A stretch of DNA of 17,326 nucleotides from CAYMLQ01 sp964390795 (GTDB lineage Bacteria; Verrucomicrobiota; Kiritimatiellia; RFP12; UBA1067), in NCBI GenBank assembly GCA_964390795.1, contig CAYMLQ010000084.1, positions 1-17,326 of the forward strand. The letters run 5' to 3'. This document shows, in pieces, positions 1 to 6,805 of this stretch. Below the pieces are notes generated by a model. The model was not told where the DNA came from, searched no databases, and saw only the letters and a program-made list of their open reading frames with translations. The position numbers and the translations under genes are program-made. Position 1 is the stretch's first letter; every line of letters starts with the position of its first letter.

Positions 1-224
1 ACCGCCTGCTGGCAGTAGGCGCGCTCGAAGAGCGTGCCCTGCGCGGCGAGCCGGTCGATGTTCGGCGACTTGACCTCCTTCACGCCGTAGCACCCCAGCT
101 CCGTGCGCAGGTCGTCGACGGCGACAAAGAGGACGTTCATCTTCTCGGCGGCTTGCAGTCCGCCCGCGAGCACGCAGCACGCCAGCGCGAGGCTCAGTCG
201 TGTCAGCCGACTCATCGCTATCAT
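1..224 (-). CDS. Sulfatase, N-terminal fragment (runs off left edge)
   Basis: This is the first 74 residues of a secreted sulfatase of the iduronate-2-sulfatase-like type. Such enzymes remove sulfate esters from polysaccharides in the periplasm or outside the cell. A signal peptide (hydrophobic run SLALACCVLAGG, probable cleavage after LQA) is followed by the family's opening strand NVLFVAVDDLRTELGCYG, whose paired aspartates bind the metal. Then come SPNIDRLAAQGTLFERAYCQQ, the segment that normally leads straight into the CxPSR motif modified to formylglycine. That motif lies just outside the window, so activity cannot be judged. The start at 224 has a GAGGAG Shine-Dalgarno 5 nt upstream; an in-frame ATG at 215 is the alternative. 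It begins 41 nt after the stop of the upstream glycosidase gene, so the two are probably co-transcribed. Confidence 0.88.
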   Translation of the reverse strand, partial: MIAMSRLTRLSLALACCVLAGGLQAAEKMNVLFVAVDDLRTELGCYGVKEVKSPNIDRLAAQGTLFERAYCQQA

Positions 225-265
225 CGCATCTCCTCAGTTTGAGAGCTCATGTGTGCGAACTCCTC

Positions 266-1828
266 TCAAGGCGCTACCTCGACGTCCTGCCCGTGCGCCT
301 TCGCCCACTTCAGCGTCGCGGCGAACTTGGGATATTCGGCGGGCTTGCTGTCGTAGAACTCGGCCAAGCCCCACGCGCCATGGTTGCTGTATGCGCCGAT
401 GCTGGAGAAAACCGCGAAGAGGTCGCCGCCGGCCTTGGCCCACTCGTCGTAGTAGCGCGTGTACAGTTCGCCCATGCGCGGGTGGCGGTTGCAGGCGTGC
501 ATCGTCGCGCTGACCGCCTTGACCGTGGCCTGGTCCTTCATAAACGCCACCATGTGCTGGCCGCCCTCGTAAGCGATCAGCTTGAGCCCGTGCTGGTCGG
601 CCAGCTCCTTGTTCATGCGCATGTGCTTCAGGCTCTCTTCAAAAGCGCCTTTCTCGAAATCCGCGAGCATCTGCTCCACGGTCCACGTTTTCATCTGCTC
701 GCCCAGGTCGGCGGTCTTGCCGCGGCCGATGCTGTAGCCCATGTAGGGCGCGATCGCCAGCGCGTCGGCCTGTTTGGCTATCTCGGGATCGCGCAGGAGG
801 CCCCGGGTCACGCCGCTGTTGGCCGACTGCGTGGGGATCACGCGCACGAAACGCTCGCGCCCGCCGAAGACCTCTTCCCAGAGCGCGAAGATCTCCAGCG
901 ACCGCCGCGCCGTGTAGGCCCAGCCCGCCTCCCACGGCTTGTCCTTCGGGCCGAGCCCGAGCGCCCCGCCCCGCTCGCCCGCGTAGCGGCACTGGGCGAA
1001 CTGGCCGTTCCAGACTTCGTTGGAGTATTCGATGTAGATCTTGAGCGACGGGTCGAGCCGCTCCTTGACCAGCTGCGCGAAGCGCCGCACGAAGTCGTCG
1101 TCAGCCAGGTGCGGCATGCAGAACCACGCGTCGGCCTTCTGCCTGTTACAGAGGTCGATCATCCACTCCAGCGCCACGCCGCGTTTGGAGAAGGTCGCGT
1201 GCTGAAGCGTCGGGCGCTCCGCCCACGTGCGGATCTCCGAGCCGTTGGTGTGCATCCAGTCCATGAAGCGGTAGCAGGCGAAGCCCTTCCACGTCTTGAG
1301 GAAGACCGGATGGAACGGCTCCTTCTCGAAGCTCTTCTCAAAGCCCGGCATCACCACGCGGATGTTGCGCACACGGTTCTGCGGGCTGACCTCCATAAGC
1401 CTCAGAGAGAACCCGCCCTTGGACGCGTCGACGTCGAGCAGCATCCGGCCGGGCGAGGATTCCTGCACCTTCGCGTTGAGGCCGCCCGCGAGTTTTCCAT
1501 CGCCCTCGTAGAGCACCGTGTAGACGCCGGAGGGATAGTGTCCGCCCTGGATCGTGCAGAGCATCGACTCCGCGTAGCAGCCGGGCTCCAGCATCTTGAC
1601 CCAGCCCAGCTCGTCGACCGCCAGCTCGGGGCCCTTGCCCCAGCTCGCGCCCGGCCTCTGGCTGATCCATTGACGCGAGGTGCGGAACACGTCCACGAAG
1701 GGCAGCTCGGTCATCCAGTCCGCCGGCCCTGCGAGATTGATTCCGAGCCGGGGTTGCGCAATAGGCGCGGCCTGAACGACCGCCGAAAGGGCCGCCGACG
1801 TGAGAAGAATAAGCGCACGAGTCTTCAT
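266..1828 (-). CDS. Secreted clan GH-A-like glycoside hydrolase, family not assigned
   Basis: A 520-residue exported protein. Residues 1-20 form a signal peptide (MKTRALILLTSAALSAVVQA). An N-terminal beta-rich region (about 25-165) precedes a probable (beta/alpha)8 barrel from about 175. Two motifs fit clan GH-A retaining glycosidases. IYIEYSNEVWNG places a candidate acid/base at Glu271, right after the Asn expected on strand 4. LIAYEGGQH places a candidate nucleophile at Glu421. I recognise the protein as a type frequent in planctomycete and verrucomicrobial genomes, often annotated only as hypothetical, and cannot name a GH family or substrate. The start has AGAAGGA about 10 nt upstream. 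It lies between oxidoreductase genes and a sulfatase, which points to a sulfated or modified polysaccharide. The clan call is inferred from motif order; motif matches alone are weak for this fold. Confidence 0.8.
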   Translation of the reverse strand: MKTRALILLTSAALSAVVQAAPIAQPRLGINLAGPADWMTELPFVDVFRTSRQWISQRPGASWGKGPELAVDELGWVKMLEPGCYAESMLCTIQGGHYPSGVYTVLYEGDGKLAGGLNAKVQESSPGRMLLDVDASKGGFSLRLMEVSPQNRVRNIRVVMPGFEKSFEKEPFHPVFLKTWKGFACYRFMDWMHTNGSEIRTWAERPTLQHATFSKRGVALEWMIDLCNRQKADAWFCMPHLADDDFVRRFAQLVKERLDPSLKIYIEYSNEVWNGQFAQCRYAGERGGALGLGPKDKPWEAGWAYTARRSLEIFALWEEVFGGRERFVRVIPTQSANSGVTRGLLRDPEIAKQADALAIAPYMGYSIGRGKTADLGEQMKTWTVEQMLADFEKGAFEESLKHMRMNKELADQHGLKLIAYEGGQHMVAFMKDQATVKAVSATMHACNRHPRMGELYTRYYDEWAKAGGDLFAVFSSIGAYSNHGAWGLAEFYDSKPAEYPKFAATLKWAKAHGQDVEVAP

Positions 1829-2215
1829 TCTGTTGAATTCCTTCTGCCATCTTGGCCTGCTTCATGGAGCATACGGATGCGCTGCTGCCGATCCACAATC
1901 AGACAATCGCACGAATCGCCTTCAGGCGGCTTGCCGAATTCGGACTTTCTTGGACGTTACTTGCTTTCCACACTTCATGAAGTGTGAAAGCGCAACAAAG
2001 ATGTTCGTGGTCGTAACGCGTTGTTGTATGTCTCCTCGCCCTAAGGTTCGGAGCCGGTTCGGCGTGGCCGCATCGGATGTGGTCGTGGCCGCCCGCGCCG
2101 ATGATCACCTTGATCGAGACCCGCGCCAACTGCGTCTGCTGCTTCGGACTGATCGACACGGGAATGCTGAACGGCAGACGCAAGTCCTCGAACAGCGTCT
2201 GTGCCGCCTTGCCGC
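1829..2215. other. Intergenic stretch between aldo/keto reductase and glycosidase genes
   Basis: 387 bases with no confident gene. It holds the doubtful coupled ORF (1899-2219, minus) and a perfect palindrome (1970-1985) about 140 nt upstream of the glycosidase start. I see no intrinsic terminator and no convincing sigma-70 promoter on the minus strand, so the glycosidase and sulfatase may be read through from the upstream genes or use a regulated weak promoter. Confidence 0.5.
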
Positions 2216-2219
2216 TCAC
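1899..2219 (-). CDS. Doubtful small ORF coupled to the aldo/keto reductase stop
   Basis: A 106-codon reading frame opens with GTG overlapping the TGA of the preceding aldo/keto reductase gene (GTGA), the arrangement of a translationally coupled gene. Its first 55 or so residues look protein-like (TLFEDLRLPFSIPVSIS, then VSIKVIIGAGGHDHI). The later part is low-quality, and its codons run through a 16-bp palindrome at 1970-1985, which suggests it is not coding to the end. I do not recognise a family. It may be a small real protein, the degraded end of a lost gene, or chance. Confidence 0.25.
   Translation of the reverse strand: MSGKAAQTLFEDLRLPFSIPVSISPKQQTQLARVSIKVIIGAGGHDHIRCGHAEPAPNLRARRHTTTRYDHEHLCCAFTLHEVWKASNVQESPNSASRLKAIRAIV
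1962..1991. promoter_or_regulatory. Palindromic operator-like site upstream of the glycosidase gene
   Basis: ACACTTCATGAAGTGT (1970-1985) is a perfect 16-bp dyad. Its flanks extend the symmetry: GCTTTC to the left and GAAAGC to the right match once a single extra C (1969) is allowed. The site is A+T-richer than its surroundings and lies 142 nt upstream of the glycosidase start codon. Size and symmetry fit a dimeric repressor or activator such as a LacI- or GntR-type protein. No regulator gene is present in the window to tie it to. A simple RNA hairpin is the alternative. Confidence 0.4.
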
Positions 2220-3109
2220 CCCGCCAGCGCGCGGTTCATGCGCTCGATGGATTCATCGATCTCCGCCGGGCTCTTGAAGCCGATGGTCACGGCGTCGATC
2301 TCGCGGCGCGACATGGCGAAGCGCATCGCCTTCTCGCGGTCGTCGGGGTTAGTGAAGTCGCCGTTGCCGATGAGCTTCATGCCGATAATGCCGTGGCCGT
2401 TCTGCTTCATGAGGGCCATCTGCTCCAGAACCGGCTCGATGACCGTGCCCGGCGCGTCCCACTTCGGCGTCTCGCTGTCCGTGTGCTTGGCCTGGGGGTT
2501 GACGCGCACGAGGTTGACCTCGATCCAGTCCGACGTGGCGGCGACCCGCAGGGCCGGGAGCGAATGACACGAGATGCCTTTCGACCGGATCTTGCCCTTG
2601 GCCTTGGCGTCGTCGATCGCCTCCATCAGGCGGCTGCGCTCCTGCGGCCACGTCGCGGTAACCGCGCAGTGCAGCAGCAGGCAGTCGATGCGGTCGGTCT
2701 TGAAAGCTTGGAGCTGCCTGTCGATGACCTCGGCGGGCTTATCGGGATTGCCGCCGATCTTCGAAAGCAGGAAAATCTCGTCGCGCGGCAGGTCCTTGAT
2801 GGCTTCGCCGACCCAGTCGAAGGTCTTGTAGGACTGGGCGCAGTCGAAGTAGCGGATGCCCTGGTCGAAGGCGTAGCGCACCAGCTTGTTGAACGCCTCT
2901 TGGCCGAGCCCGCGCTGGACGTTTCCGCCGTTGCTGCCCAAGCCGATGCCGAGCCGGCTCAGCTTGAGACCTGTCTTGCCCAGAACGACCGTGTCCGTCG
3001 CGCTCCGCCTGCCGGGCACGCTGACGCAGGAGGGGGTGAGCAGGGCGGTGGTCGCCAAGGCGGCCGAACCTGCCAAAAAACGACGTCTGTTGACATAGGA
3101 GTCATTCAT
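2216..3109 (-). CDS. Tat-exported aldo/keto reductase
   Basis: A 297-residue NAD(P)H-dependent aldo/keto reductase, probably acting on sugars or their oxidised products. It begins with a twin-arginine signal (NRRRFLAGSAALATTALL), so it is likely exported folded with cofactor bound. The family tetrad is visible: Asp89 and Tyr94 in RYFDCAQSY, Lys117 in LLSKIGG and His147 in LLLHC. The barrel ends normally with IDAVTIGFKSPAEIDESIERM. The start at 3109 is chosen over an upstream in-frame opening because it gives an intact Tat signal and a GGAGG about 10 nt upstream. It follows the Gfo/Idh/MocA gene by 22 nt, so they form one operon. TPSC after the signal weakly resembles a lipobox, so a lipoprotein form is possible. 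Confidence 0.9.
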   Translation of the reverse strand: MNDSYVNRRRFLAGSAALATTALLTPSCVSVPGRRSATDTVVLGKTGLKLSRLGIGLGSNGGNVQRGLGQEAFNKLVRYAFDQGIRYFDCAQSYKTFDWVGEAIKDLPRDEIFLLSKIGGNPDKPAEVIDRQLQAFKTDRIDCLLLHCAVTATWPQERSRLMEAIDDAKAKGKIRSKGISCHSLPALRVAATSDWIEVNLVRVNPQAKHTDSETPKWDAPGTVIEPVLEQMALMKQNGHGIIGMKLIGNGDFTNPDDREKAMRFAMSRREIDAVTIGFKSPAEIDESIERMNRALAG

Positions 3110-3131
3110 TTTTGCATATCCTCCAGCAATT

Positions 3132-4538
3132 TCACACCTTGGGGTCGAGTGACCACTCGCCGCGAAGCGGGGCCAGCATGAGTTTTTCGGCGTCGGCGGC
3201 ACCGGGGCCGACGTATTTCTCTGATTGGGGATCCCACTGGATCCGCTTGAGTCCGAGACGCAGTCCCGCGTTCGCCAAATGGGCGATCGTGATCGAGCGG
3301 TGGCCGACCTCGCAGGGCGTAATGGTCTTCTCGCCGCTGTAGATACAGTCGATGAAATTCCTCTCATGCTGGCCGCTGACGTAGAGGTGCGTCTCTTCCG
3401 GCTTGATCTTCTCCCGGACCAGCCCCTCGGGCTTCATCTCCAGCTTGCCGCGCGTGACGAAGATCTGCTTGCCGCCTTCGCCGATGAAGCGGATGCCGTT
3501 GTCGAAAAGGTCGGAGACAAAGGCGCGGGTGCCGTCGCCGTAAACGATCTCAAAGCTGTAGTGCGCGGCGGCATTCCAGATCTTGTCCGGCGAGGGCATG
3601 TCGCTCGTGAGGTTCTCGATGGCGACAGGCCCCGAACCGTCCCGGCCGAGCGCCCACTGCATGATGTCGAAGTGGTGCGCTCCCCAGTCGGTGATCTGCC
3701 CGCCGGAGTAATCGAGGTTCCAGCGCCAGGACAGGGGCCGATGGATCGCCGGCGTGAAGGGGCGTTTGCGCGCGGGGCCGAGCCACAGGTCAAAGCCCGC
3801 TTCGCCGAAGCATTCGGGCGCCTGCGCGAGTGGCGTTTCCGACAGATCCTCCGGCTTCTTGCCCCAGGGCGTGTAGCCGCCCGGCATGCCGATTTCTATC
3901 CGCTGCAGCTTCCCGATGCGGCCGTTGCGGACAAACTCGCAGGCCATGCGGAAATAGGTGTCGGAGCGCTGCTGGGAGCCGACCTGGAACGTGACGCCGG
4001 CCTTCGCGACCTCGCGGACCATCGCCTGGCCTTGCCCGATGGCGAGGGACATGGGCTTCTGGCAGTAGATGTGCTTGCCCTTGCGTGCGGCCCAGATGGC
4101 CTGGACGGCATGCCAGTGATCCGGCGTGGCGATGACCACGGCGTCGAGGCCGGGCATGGTCAGCAGTTCGCGGAAATCGGTAAAAGTCTTGCAGCCTGCG
4201 TAAGCCGGACGGCCCGCCTGCTGGGCGTAGTGCTCGTTGACGCGGCGCAGGCCGGGCTCGCGTCCGCCGAGGCGCTCGGCGTTGTAGCCGTAGAGCGGGG
4301 CCTCCCTGTTGGGGTCGCAGACCCCGACAACCTGAACGTGATCGTTGTTCAGAAAGTTTCCCATGTTGTCGTGCCCCATGGTTCCGTAACCGATGAAGCC
4401 GACGCTGATGCGCTCCGAGGGCAGCGGCCGCTTCGCAACCTTCGCGCTGACGCACCCCGAACCGATCAGGGTCGGCATGGCGGCCAGGGCACCCGCACCC
4501 GTCAGAAAACCGCGGCGGGAAAGGTCTGTCTTGATCAT
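3132..4538 (-). CDS. Tat-exported Gfo/Idh/MocA family oxidoreductase
   Basis: A 468-residue NAD(P)-dependent sugar oxidoreductase of the Gfo/Idh/MocA family. The Tat signal is textbook (LSRRGFLTGAGALAAMPTLI, residues 6-25). It is followed by the Rossmann nucleotide-binding motif GFIGYGTMG (47-55), the family's Lys-Pro pair in IYCQKPM (Lys161), and the C-terminal catalytic-face segment GQITDWGAHHFDIMQWALG with its His pair and Asp. The start at 4538 is preferred over an in-frame ATG at 4574 because it puts the twin arginines near the N-terminus and has AGAAGGA just upstream. It appears to be the first gene of the minus-strand cluster. Some Tat-exported relatives (GH109) use NAD to hydrolyse alpha-N-acetylgalactosaminides; that reading is possible here but not proven by what can be seen. 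Confidence 0.92.
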   Translation of the reverse strand: MIKTDLSRRGFLTGAGALAAMPTLIGSGCVSAKVAKRPLPSERISVGFIGYGTMGHDNMGNFLNNDHVQVVGVCDPNREAPLYGYNAERLGGREPGLRRVNEHYAQQAGRPAYAGCKTFTDFRELLTMPGLDAVVIATPDHWHAVQAIWAARKGKHIYCQKPMSLAIGQGQAMVREVAKAGVTFQVGSQQRSDTYFRMACEFVRNGRIGKLQRIEIGMPGGYTPWGKKPEDLSETPLAQAPECFGEAGFDLWLGPARKRPFTPAIHRPLSWRWNLDYSGGQITDWGAHHFDIMQWALGRDGSGPVAIENLTSDMPSPDKIWNAAAHYSFEIVYGDGTRAFVSDLFDNGIRFIGEGGKQIFVTRGKLEMKPEGLVREKIKPEETHLYVSGQHERNFIDCIYSGEKTITPCEVGHRSITIAHLANAGLRLGLKRIQWDPQSEKYVGPGAADAEKLMLAPLRGEWSLDPKV

Positions 4539-4597
4539 GTCTTTTCCTTCTGTTTCACAACCAACACCAAACAATGTCGGAATCCAATTTATGCTTT

Positions 4598-4627
4598 AGG
4601 ATACCACAGAACCGGTGTTTGCGGCAA
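4598..4627 (-). promoter_or_regulatory. Weak candidate sigma-70 promoter for the glycan cluster
   Basis: On the minus strand TTGCCG (4627-4622) and TATCCT (4603-4598) are separated by 18 bp. Each matches the consensus hexamer at four of six positions. It would give a leader of about 50 nt to the Gfo/Idh/MocA start. The match is weak and could be chance. Confidence 0.25.
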
Positions 4628-4671
4628 GTGATGGGCCGGCGAGTCTTATGCTTGTTGGGTAACGAGGGCAC

Positions 4672-4721
4672 GGGAGGGACGAGCGTCTGCTCGTCCGGGC
4701 AAGCAGACGCCTGCCCCTCCC
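4672..4721. repeat. Double-hairpin palindromic element A
   Basis: A 50-bp element: an outer 5-bp stem (GGGAG, 4672-4676, with CTCCC, 4717-4721) encloses two back-to-back hairpins. Hairpin 1 (4677-4696) has a perfect 8-bp stem and loop GTCT. Hairpin 2 (4697-4716) pairs at 7 of 8 positions and has loop AGAC, the complement of the first loop. The whole is also one long imperfect inverted repeat, its two 25-nt halves matching at 20 positions. The single hairpin mismatch is A x C on the plus strand but G.U on minus-strand RNA. Probably a dispersed repeat. Confidence 0.7.
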
Positions 4722-4841
4722 TAAGCCAAACGGTCATTCGAAACGCGAAATCCTCGCACACTCTGTCACCGATTACGGCCGATTACGACCGAATTGCCGC
4801 TGGGTGTGGCGCAGCGGCCCCTTTTCTGCTACGCTTTTCGC

Positions 4842-5879
4842 ATGACGTGGATTCTGACCATCTGCGCGGCCTGCGCGTGCCTCTGGGTTGAGGCGGACCT
4901 GAAGCCCGCCTCTCCGGAGGCGCCAGAGCTCGTGAACACAAACACGTTCACCTTCACCCACATGGCCGACGCCTCCGCGGGTGAATGGCTGGGCGACGGA
5001 CTGCTGGCCGTGGCGAACGACGAGGACAACCTTCTGCGCGTCTACCGGCTGCCGCAGGGAGGTGCGCCCGTCGCGTCCTGGGACGCCTCGCCGTGGATGG
5101 GGCTCGAAAAAAAATCGCCGGAAATGGACATCGAGGGTTCGGCCAAGATCGGCAATACGATCTACTGGATCACCTCGCACGCGCCGAACAAGGAAGGCAA
5201 GCCGCGCCCCAACCGCAAGCGCTTCTTCGCCACGCGCGCCACCTTGACAAACGGTGTCCCATCCTTCCAGCCTTTCGGCGTTCCGGTCGCAACGCTGGTC
5301 GCCGACCTCGCCCGCGACCCGCGCTATGCCGCGTTCGGCCTCGCGGCGGCCTCGCGGCGGCCGCCCAAAACCCCCGGCAGCCTCAACATCGAGTCGCTCT
5401 GCGACACGCCCGAGGGCGGACTGCTGATCGGGTTCCGCTCCCCGAACCCCCAGGGGACGGCCCTGCTCGCGACGCTCACGAATCCAGCCGACACCGTGGC
5501 CGGACGACCGCCAGCTTTCGGCGAGCCGCTGCAGCTCGACCTCGGCGGCAACGGCGTCCGCGCCATGATCCGCACCGGCGACACGTACCTCATCATGTCC
5601 GGCTCGCCCCTCAGCGGCGGCACGCCCCAGCTCTACCGTTGGGACGGCCACGCCGCGCCGCATCGCGAACCGCTTGCCGGCCTGCCCGCCGACGCCACCC
5701 CCGAAGGCTTGGTCACCGTCCGCCTGAACGGGCAGACGGCCCTCTTGGTTCTGAGCGATGACGGCATGCGGCGGGTCGGCGGCCAGCCCGCCAAAACGCT
5801 GGCCGATCCCGCCCGGCGCAGCTTTCGAGCCTGCGCGCTCGGGGTCCCTGCAGGGACTGTCCGCCCCTCCGTGCCATGA
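4842..5879 (+). CDS. Secreted DUF3616-type protein
   Basis: A 345-residue protein resembling the DUF3616 family, whose function is unknown and which is predicted to fold as a beta-propeller. Evidence is the sequence EMDIEGSAKIGNTIYWITSH followed by a Lys/Arg-rich segment (PNRKRFFATRATL), the conserved SLNIESLCDTPEGGLLIGFRSP, and repeated short beta-strand patterns to the C-terminus. A signal peptide is present (MTWILTICAACACLWVEA). The start at 4842 is preferred over an in-frame codon at 4794 because only it puts the signal at the N-terminus; no good Shine-Dalgarno is visible. The last 15 or so residues are encoded within a palindromic stretch (GTCCCTGCAGGGAC, 5844-5857) and look unlike the rest, so the natural C-terminus may have been altered. 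It stands alone between divergently and similarly oriented units with no clear partner. Confidence 0.72.
   Translation: MTWILTICAACACLWVEADLKPASPEAPELVNTNTFTFTHMADASAGEWLGDGLLAVANDEDNLLRVYRLPQGGAPVASWDASPWMGLEKKSPEMDIEGSAKIGNTIYWITSHAPNKEGKPRPNRKRFFATRATLTNGVPSFQPFGVPVATLVADLARDPRYAAFGLAAASRRPPKTPGSLNIESLCDTPEGGLLIGFRSPNPQGTALLATLTNPADTVAGRPPAFGEPLQLDLGGNGVRAMIRTGDTYLIMSGSPLSGGTPQLYRWDGHAAPHREPLAGLPADATPEGLVTVRLNGQTALLVLSDDGMRRVGGQPAKTLADPARRSFRACALGVPAGTVRPSVP
5844..5857. repeat. Perfect 14-bp palindrome inside the 3' end of the DUF3616 gene
   Basis: GTCCCTGCAGGGAC is a perfect dyad 22 nt before the stop codon at 5877-5879. It is flanked by GGGG on the left and CCGCCCC on the right, like the dispersed palindromes elsewhere in this window. 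It may be the core of an inserted repeat or part of a weak terminator; no T-run follows directly. Confidence 0.45.
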
Positions 5880-6312
5880 CGCTCCGCATGTCAAATCTTT
5901 TTTTCACTTTCCCCTAAGCGACAGTTGACACGTTCAAAAGAAAAAGATATTATTTTTTTATCAATTGCGAAACGGCTGATTTTTTGTTGTCTCTCAGACC
6001 CTGGGTTTCGGCTCATCGTGATGGAGGAACTGCCTGCAAAAGGGCGGTAAGCGTTTTTTGAAAAGTTTGAAAGCTCGAAGCCCGGTTTAGTCAGCCGCTT
6101 GTCCCGTCTGTATGCTACGGTTCAGCGTCTCTCCGTAATCCCAGCGATCGCGTGTTTCAAACAACCAGACCCCTTTGGGGTTGTCCGTGTCCGCACCGTG
6201 CGGGCCGGGCAGCATAGGCGAGGATGCCTACGTGATCGGATCAGGCCATGGGATCCGGTTTCGCCTGTTACACGAACACAACATGGCGCTTGTGAAGAAG
6301 AAGGATAGAGAC
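5880..6312 (+). other. Promoter and long structured leader of the RNA-binding protein gene
   Basis: 433 bases without a convincing gene. An A+T-rich block (about 5895-5985) contains a near-consensus promoter. The next 350 nt would be untranslated leader with at least four consecutive hairpins: ACCCC/GGGGT (6169-6181), GTCCGCA/TGCGGGC (6189-6205), TAGGC/GCCTA (6215-6230) and CGGATC/GATCCG (6237-6257). A Shine-Dalgarno lies at 6301-6305. No tmRNA, SRP RNA, RNase P or 6S signature is apparent. It could be an autoregulatory or temperature-responsive leader, or an independent small RNA upstream of the gene. Confidence 0.5.
5925..5953 (+). promoter_or_regulatory. Near-consensus sigma-70 promoter for the RNA-binding protein gene
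   Basis: TTGACA (5925-5930, perfect) and TATTAT (5948-5953, five of six) are spaced by 17 bp, in an A+T-rich patch that contrasts with the G+C-rich surroundings. Transcription would begin near 5960, about 350 nt before the start codon of the RRM protein. No competing promoter of similar quality lies closer to the gene. Confidence 0.75.
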
Positions 6313-6720
6313 ATGGACATCTATGTTGGCAATCTTGCCTATTCGACGAATGATGAGTCCCTGAGAAGTGCGTTTTCGGCGTACGGCGAGGTTGCCTCCG
6401 CTCGTGTCGTCTCGGACCGCATGACCGGCCGTTCCAAGGGTTTTGGCTTTGTTGAAATGCCTGACCGCGCTCAGGCGCAGGCGGCGATCGACGCCCTCAA
6501 CGGCAAAGAGCTGGACAGCCGCACGCTGCGCGTGAACGAGTCGCAGCCCAAGCCCCGCGAAGAGCGTGGCGGCAGCGGCGGCGGCGGATTCCGCGGCGGA
6601 GCTGGCGGTGGCGGTGGCGGCGGCGGCGGCGGATTCCGCGGCGGAGCTGGCGGCGGCGGTGGCGGCGGCCGTGGCGGCGCCGGTGGCCGTGGCGGCGAGC
6701 GTCGCGAGTCCCGCTGGTAG
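6313..6720 (+). CDS. Single-RRM RNA-binding protein with glycine-rich RGG tail
   Basis: A 135-residue cytoplasmic RNA-binding protein like the small Rbp proteins of cyanobacteria and PVC bacteria, which bind RNA and often respond to cold. One RRM fills residues 1-82: RNP2 is IYVGNLAY (3-10) and RNP1 is KGFGFVEM (42-49), both intact with their aromatic residues. The tail (about 88-135) is almost only Gly, Arg and Ala with FRGG and GGRGG units, an RGG-box type RNA contact region. Its DNA contains two copies of one unit 45 bp apart (from 6586 and 6631). AAGGA 7 nt upstream supports the start at 6313; an in-frame ATG at 6283 is an alternative. A strong promoter, a long leader and a dedicated terminator make it a stand-alone, probably highly expressed gene. 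Confidence 0.93.
   Translation: MDIYVGNLAYSTNDESLRSAFSAYGEVASARVVSDRMTGRSKGFGFVEMPDRAQAQAAIDALNGKELDSRTLRVNESQPKPREERGGSGGGGFRGGAGGGGGGGGGGFRGGAGGGGGGGRGGAGGRGGERRESRW
6576..6662 (+). repeat. Glycine-codon repeat in the RGG tail
   Basis: GGCGGATTCCGCGGCGGAGC occurs twice with a 45-bp period, embedded in long runs of GGC/GGT codons. Such tracts change length by slippage, always in-frame here because period and codons are multiples of three. Confidence 0.75.
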
Positions 6721-6754
6721 TCGCACGCGTGTCGCTTTTGCGGCATGTTGACTG

Positions 6755-6786
6755 AAAAAAGCCGTCCCTTGCGGGGCGGCTTTTTT
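6755..6786 (+). terminator. Rho-independent terminator after the RNA-binding protein gene
   Basis: GCCGTCCC (6761-6768) and GGGGCGGC (6773-6780) form an 8-bp stem with one T.G wobble and the loop TTGC. It is followed by six T (6781-6786) and preceded by six A (6755-6760), so it can act on both strands. It lies 40 nt after the stop codon. Confidence 0.92.
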
Positions 6787-6805
6787 ACTTATTTAGAGCA
6801 TGCCT

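Larger units (their letters stand above)
4539..4841. other. Divergent intergenic region between Gfo/Idh/MocA and DUF3616 genes
   Basis: 303 bases separating two genes read away from each other. It must hold both promoters, but neither is strong. A weak minus-strand candidate lies at 4598-4627. No clear sigma-70 site or Shine-Dalgarno was found for the plus-strand gene. The centre is occupied by the double-hairpin element at 4672-4721. Confidence 0.5.

Noticed and set aside
200..1987. Long plus-strand open frame of 595 codons opposite the glycosidase gene
   Set aside because: It is the antisense of a gene with a signal peptide, active-site motifs and a ribosome site. Its composition (Arg, Ala, Leu, Val, His rich, no motifs) is typical of high-G+C antisense frames.
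3225..4631. Plus-strand frame of 468 codons opposite the Gfo/Idh/MocA gene
   Set aside because: Antisense shadow with no domain features; the minus-strand gene is well supported.
5960..6312. Leader region considered as 6S RNA, tmRNA, SRP RNA or RNase P RNA
   Set aside because: None of the conserved sequence blocks of these RNAs could be found by eye; only generic hairpins are present.
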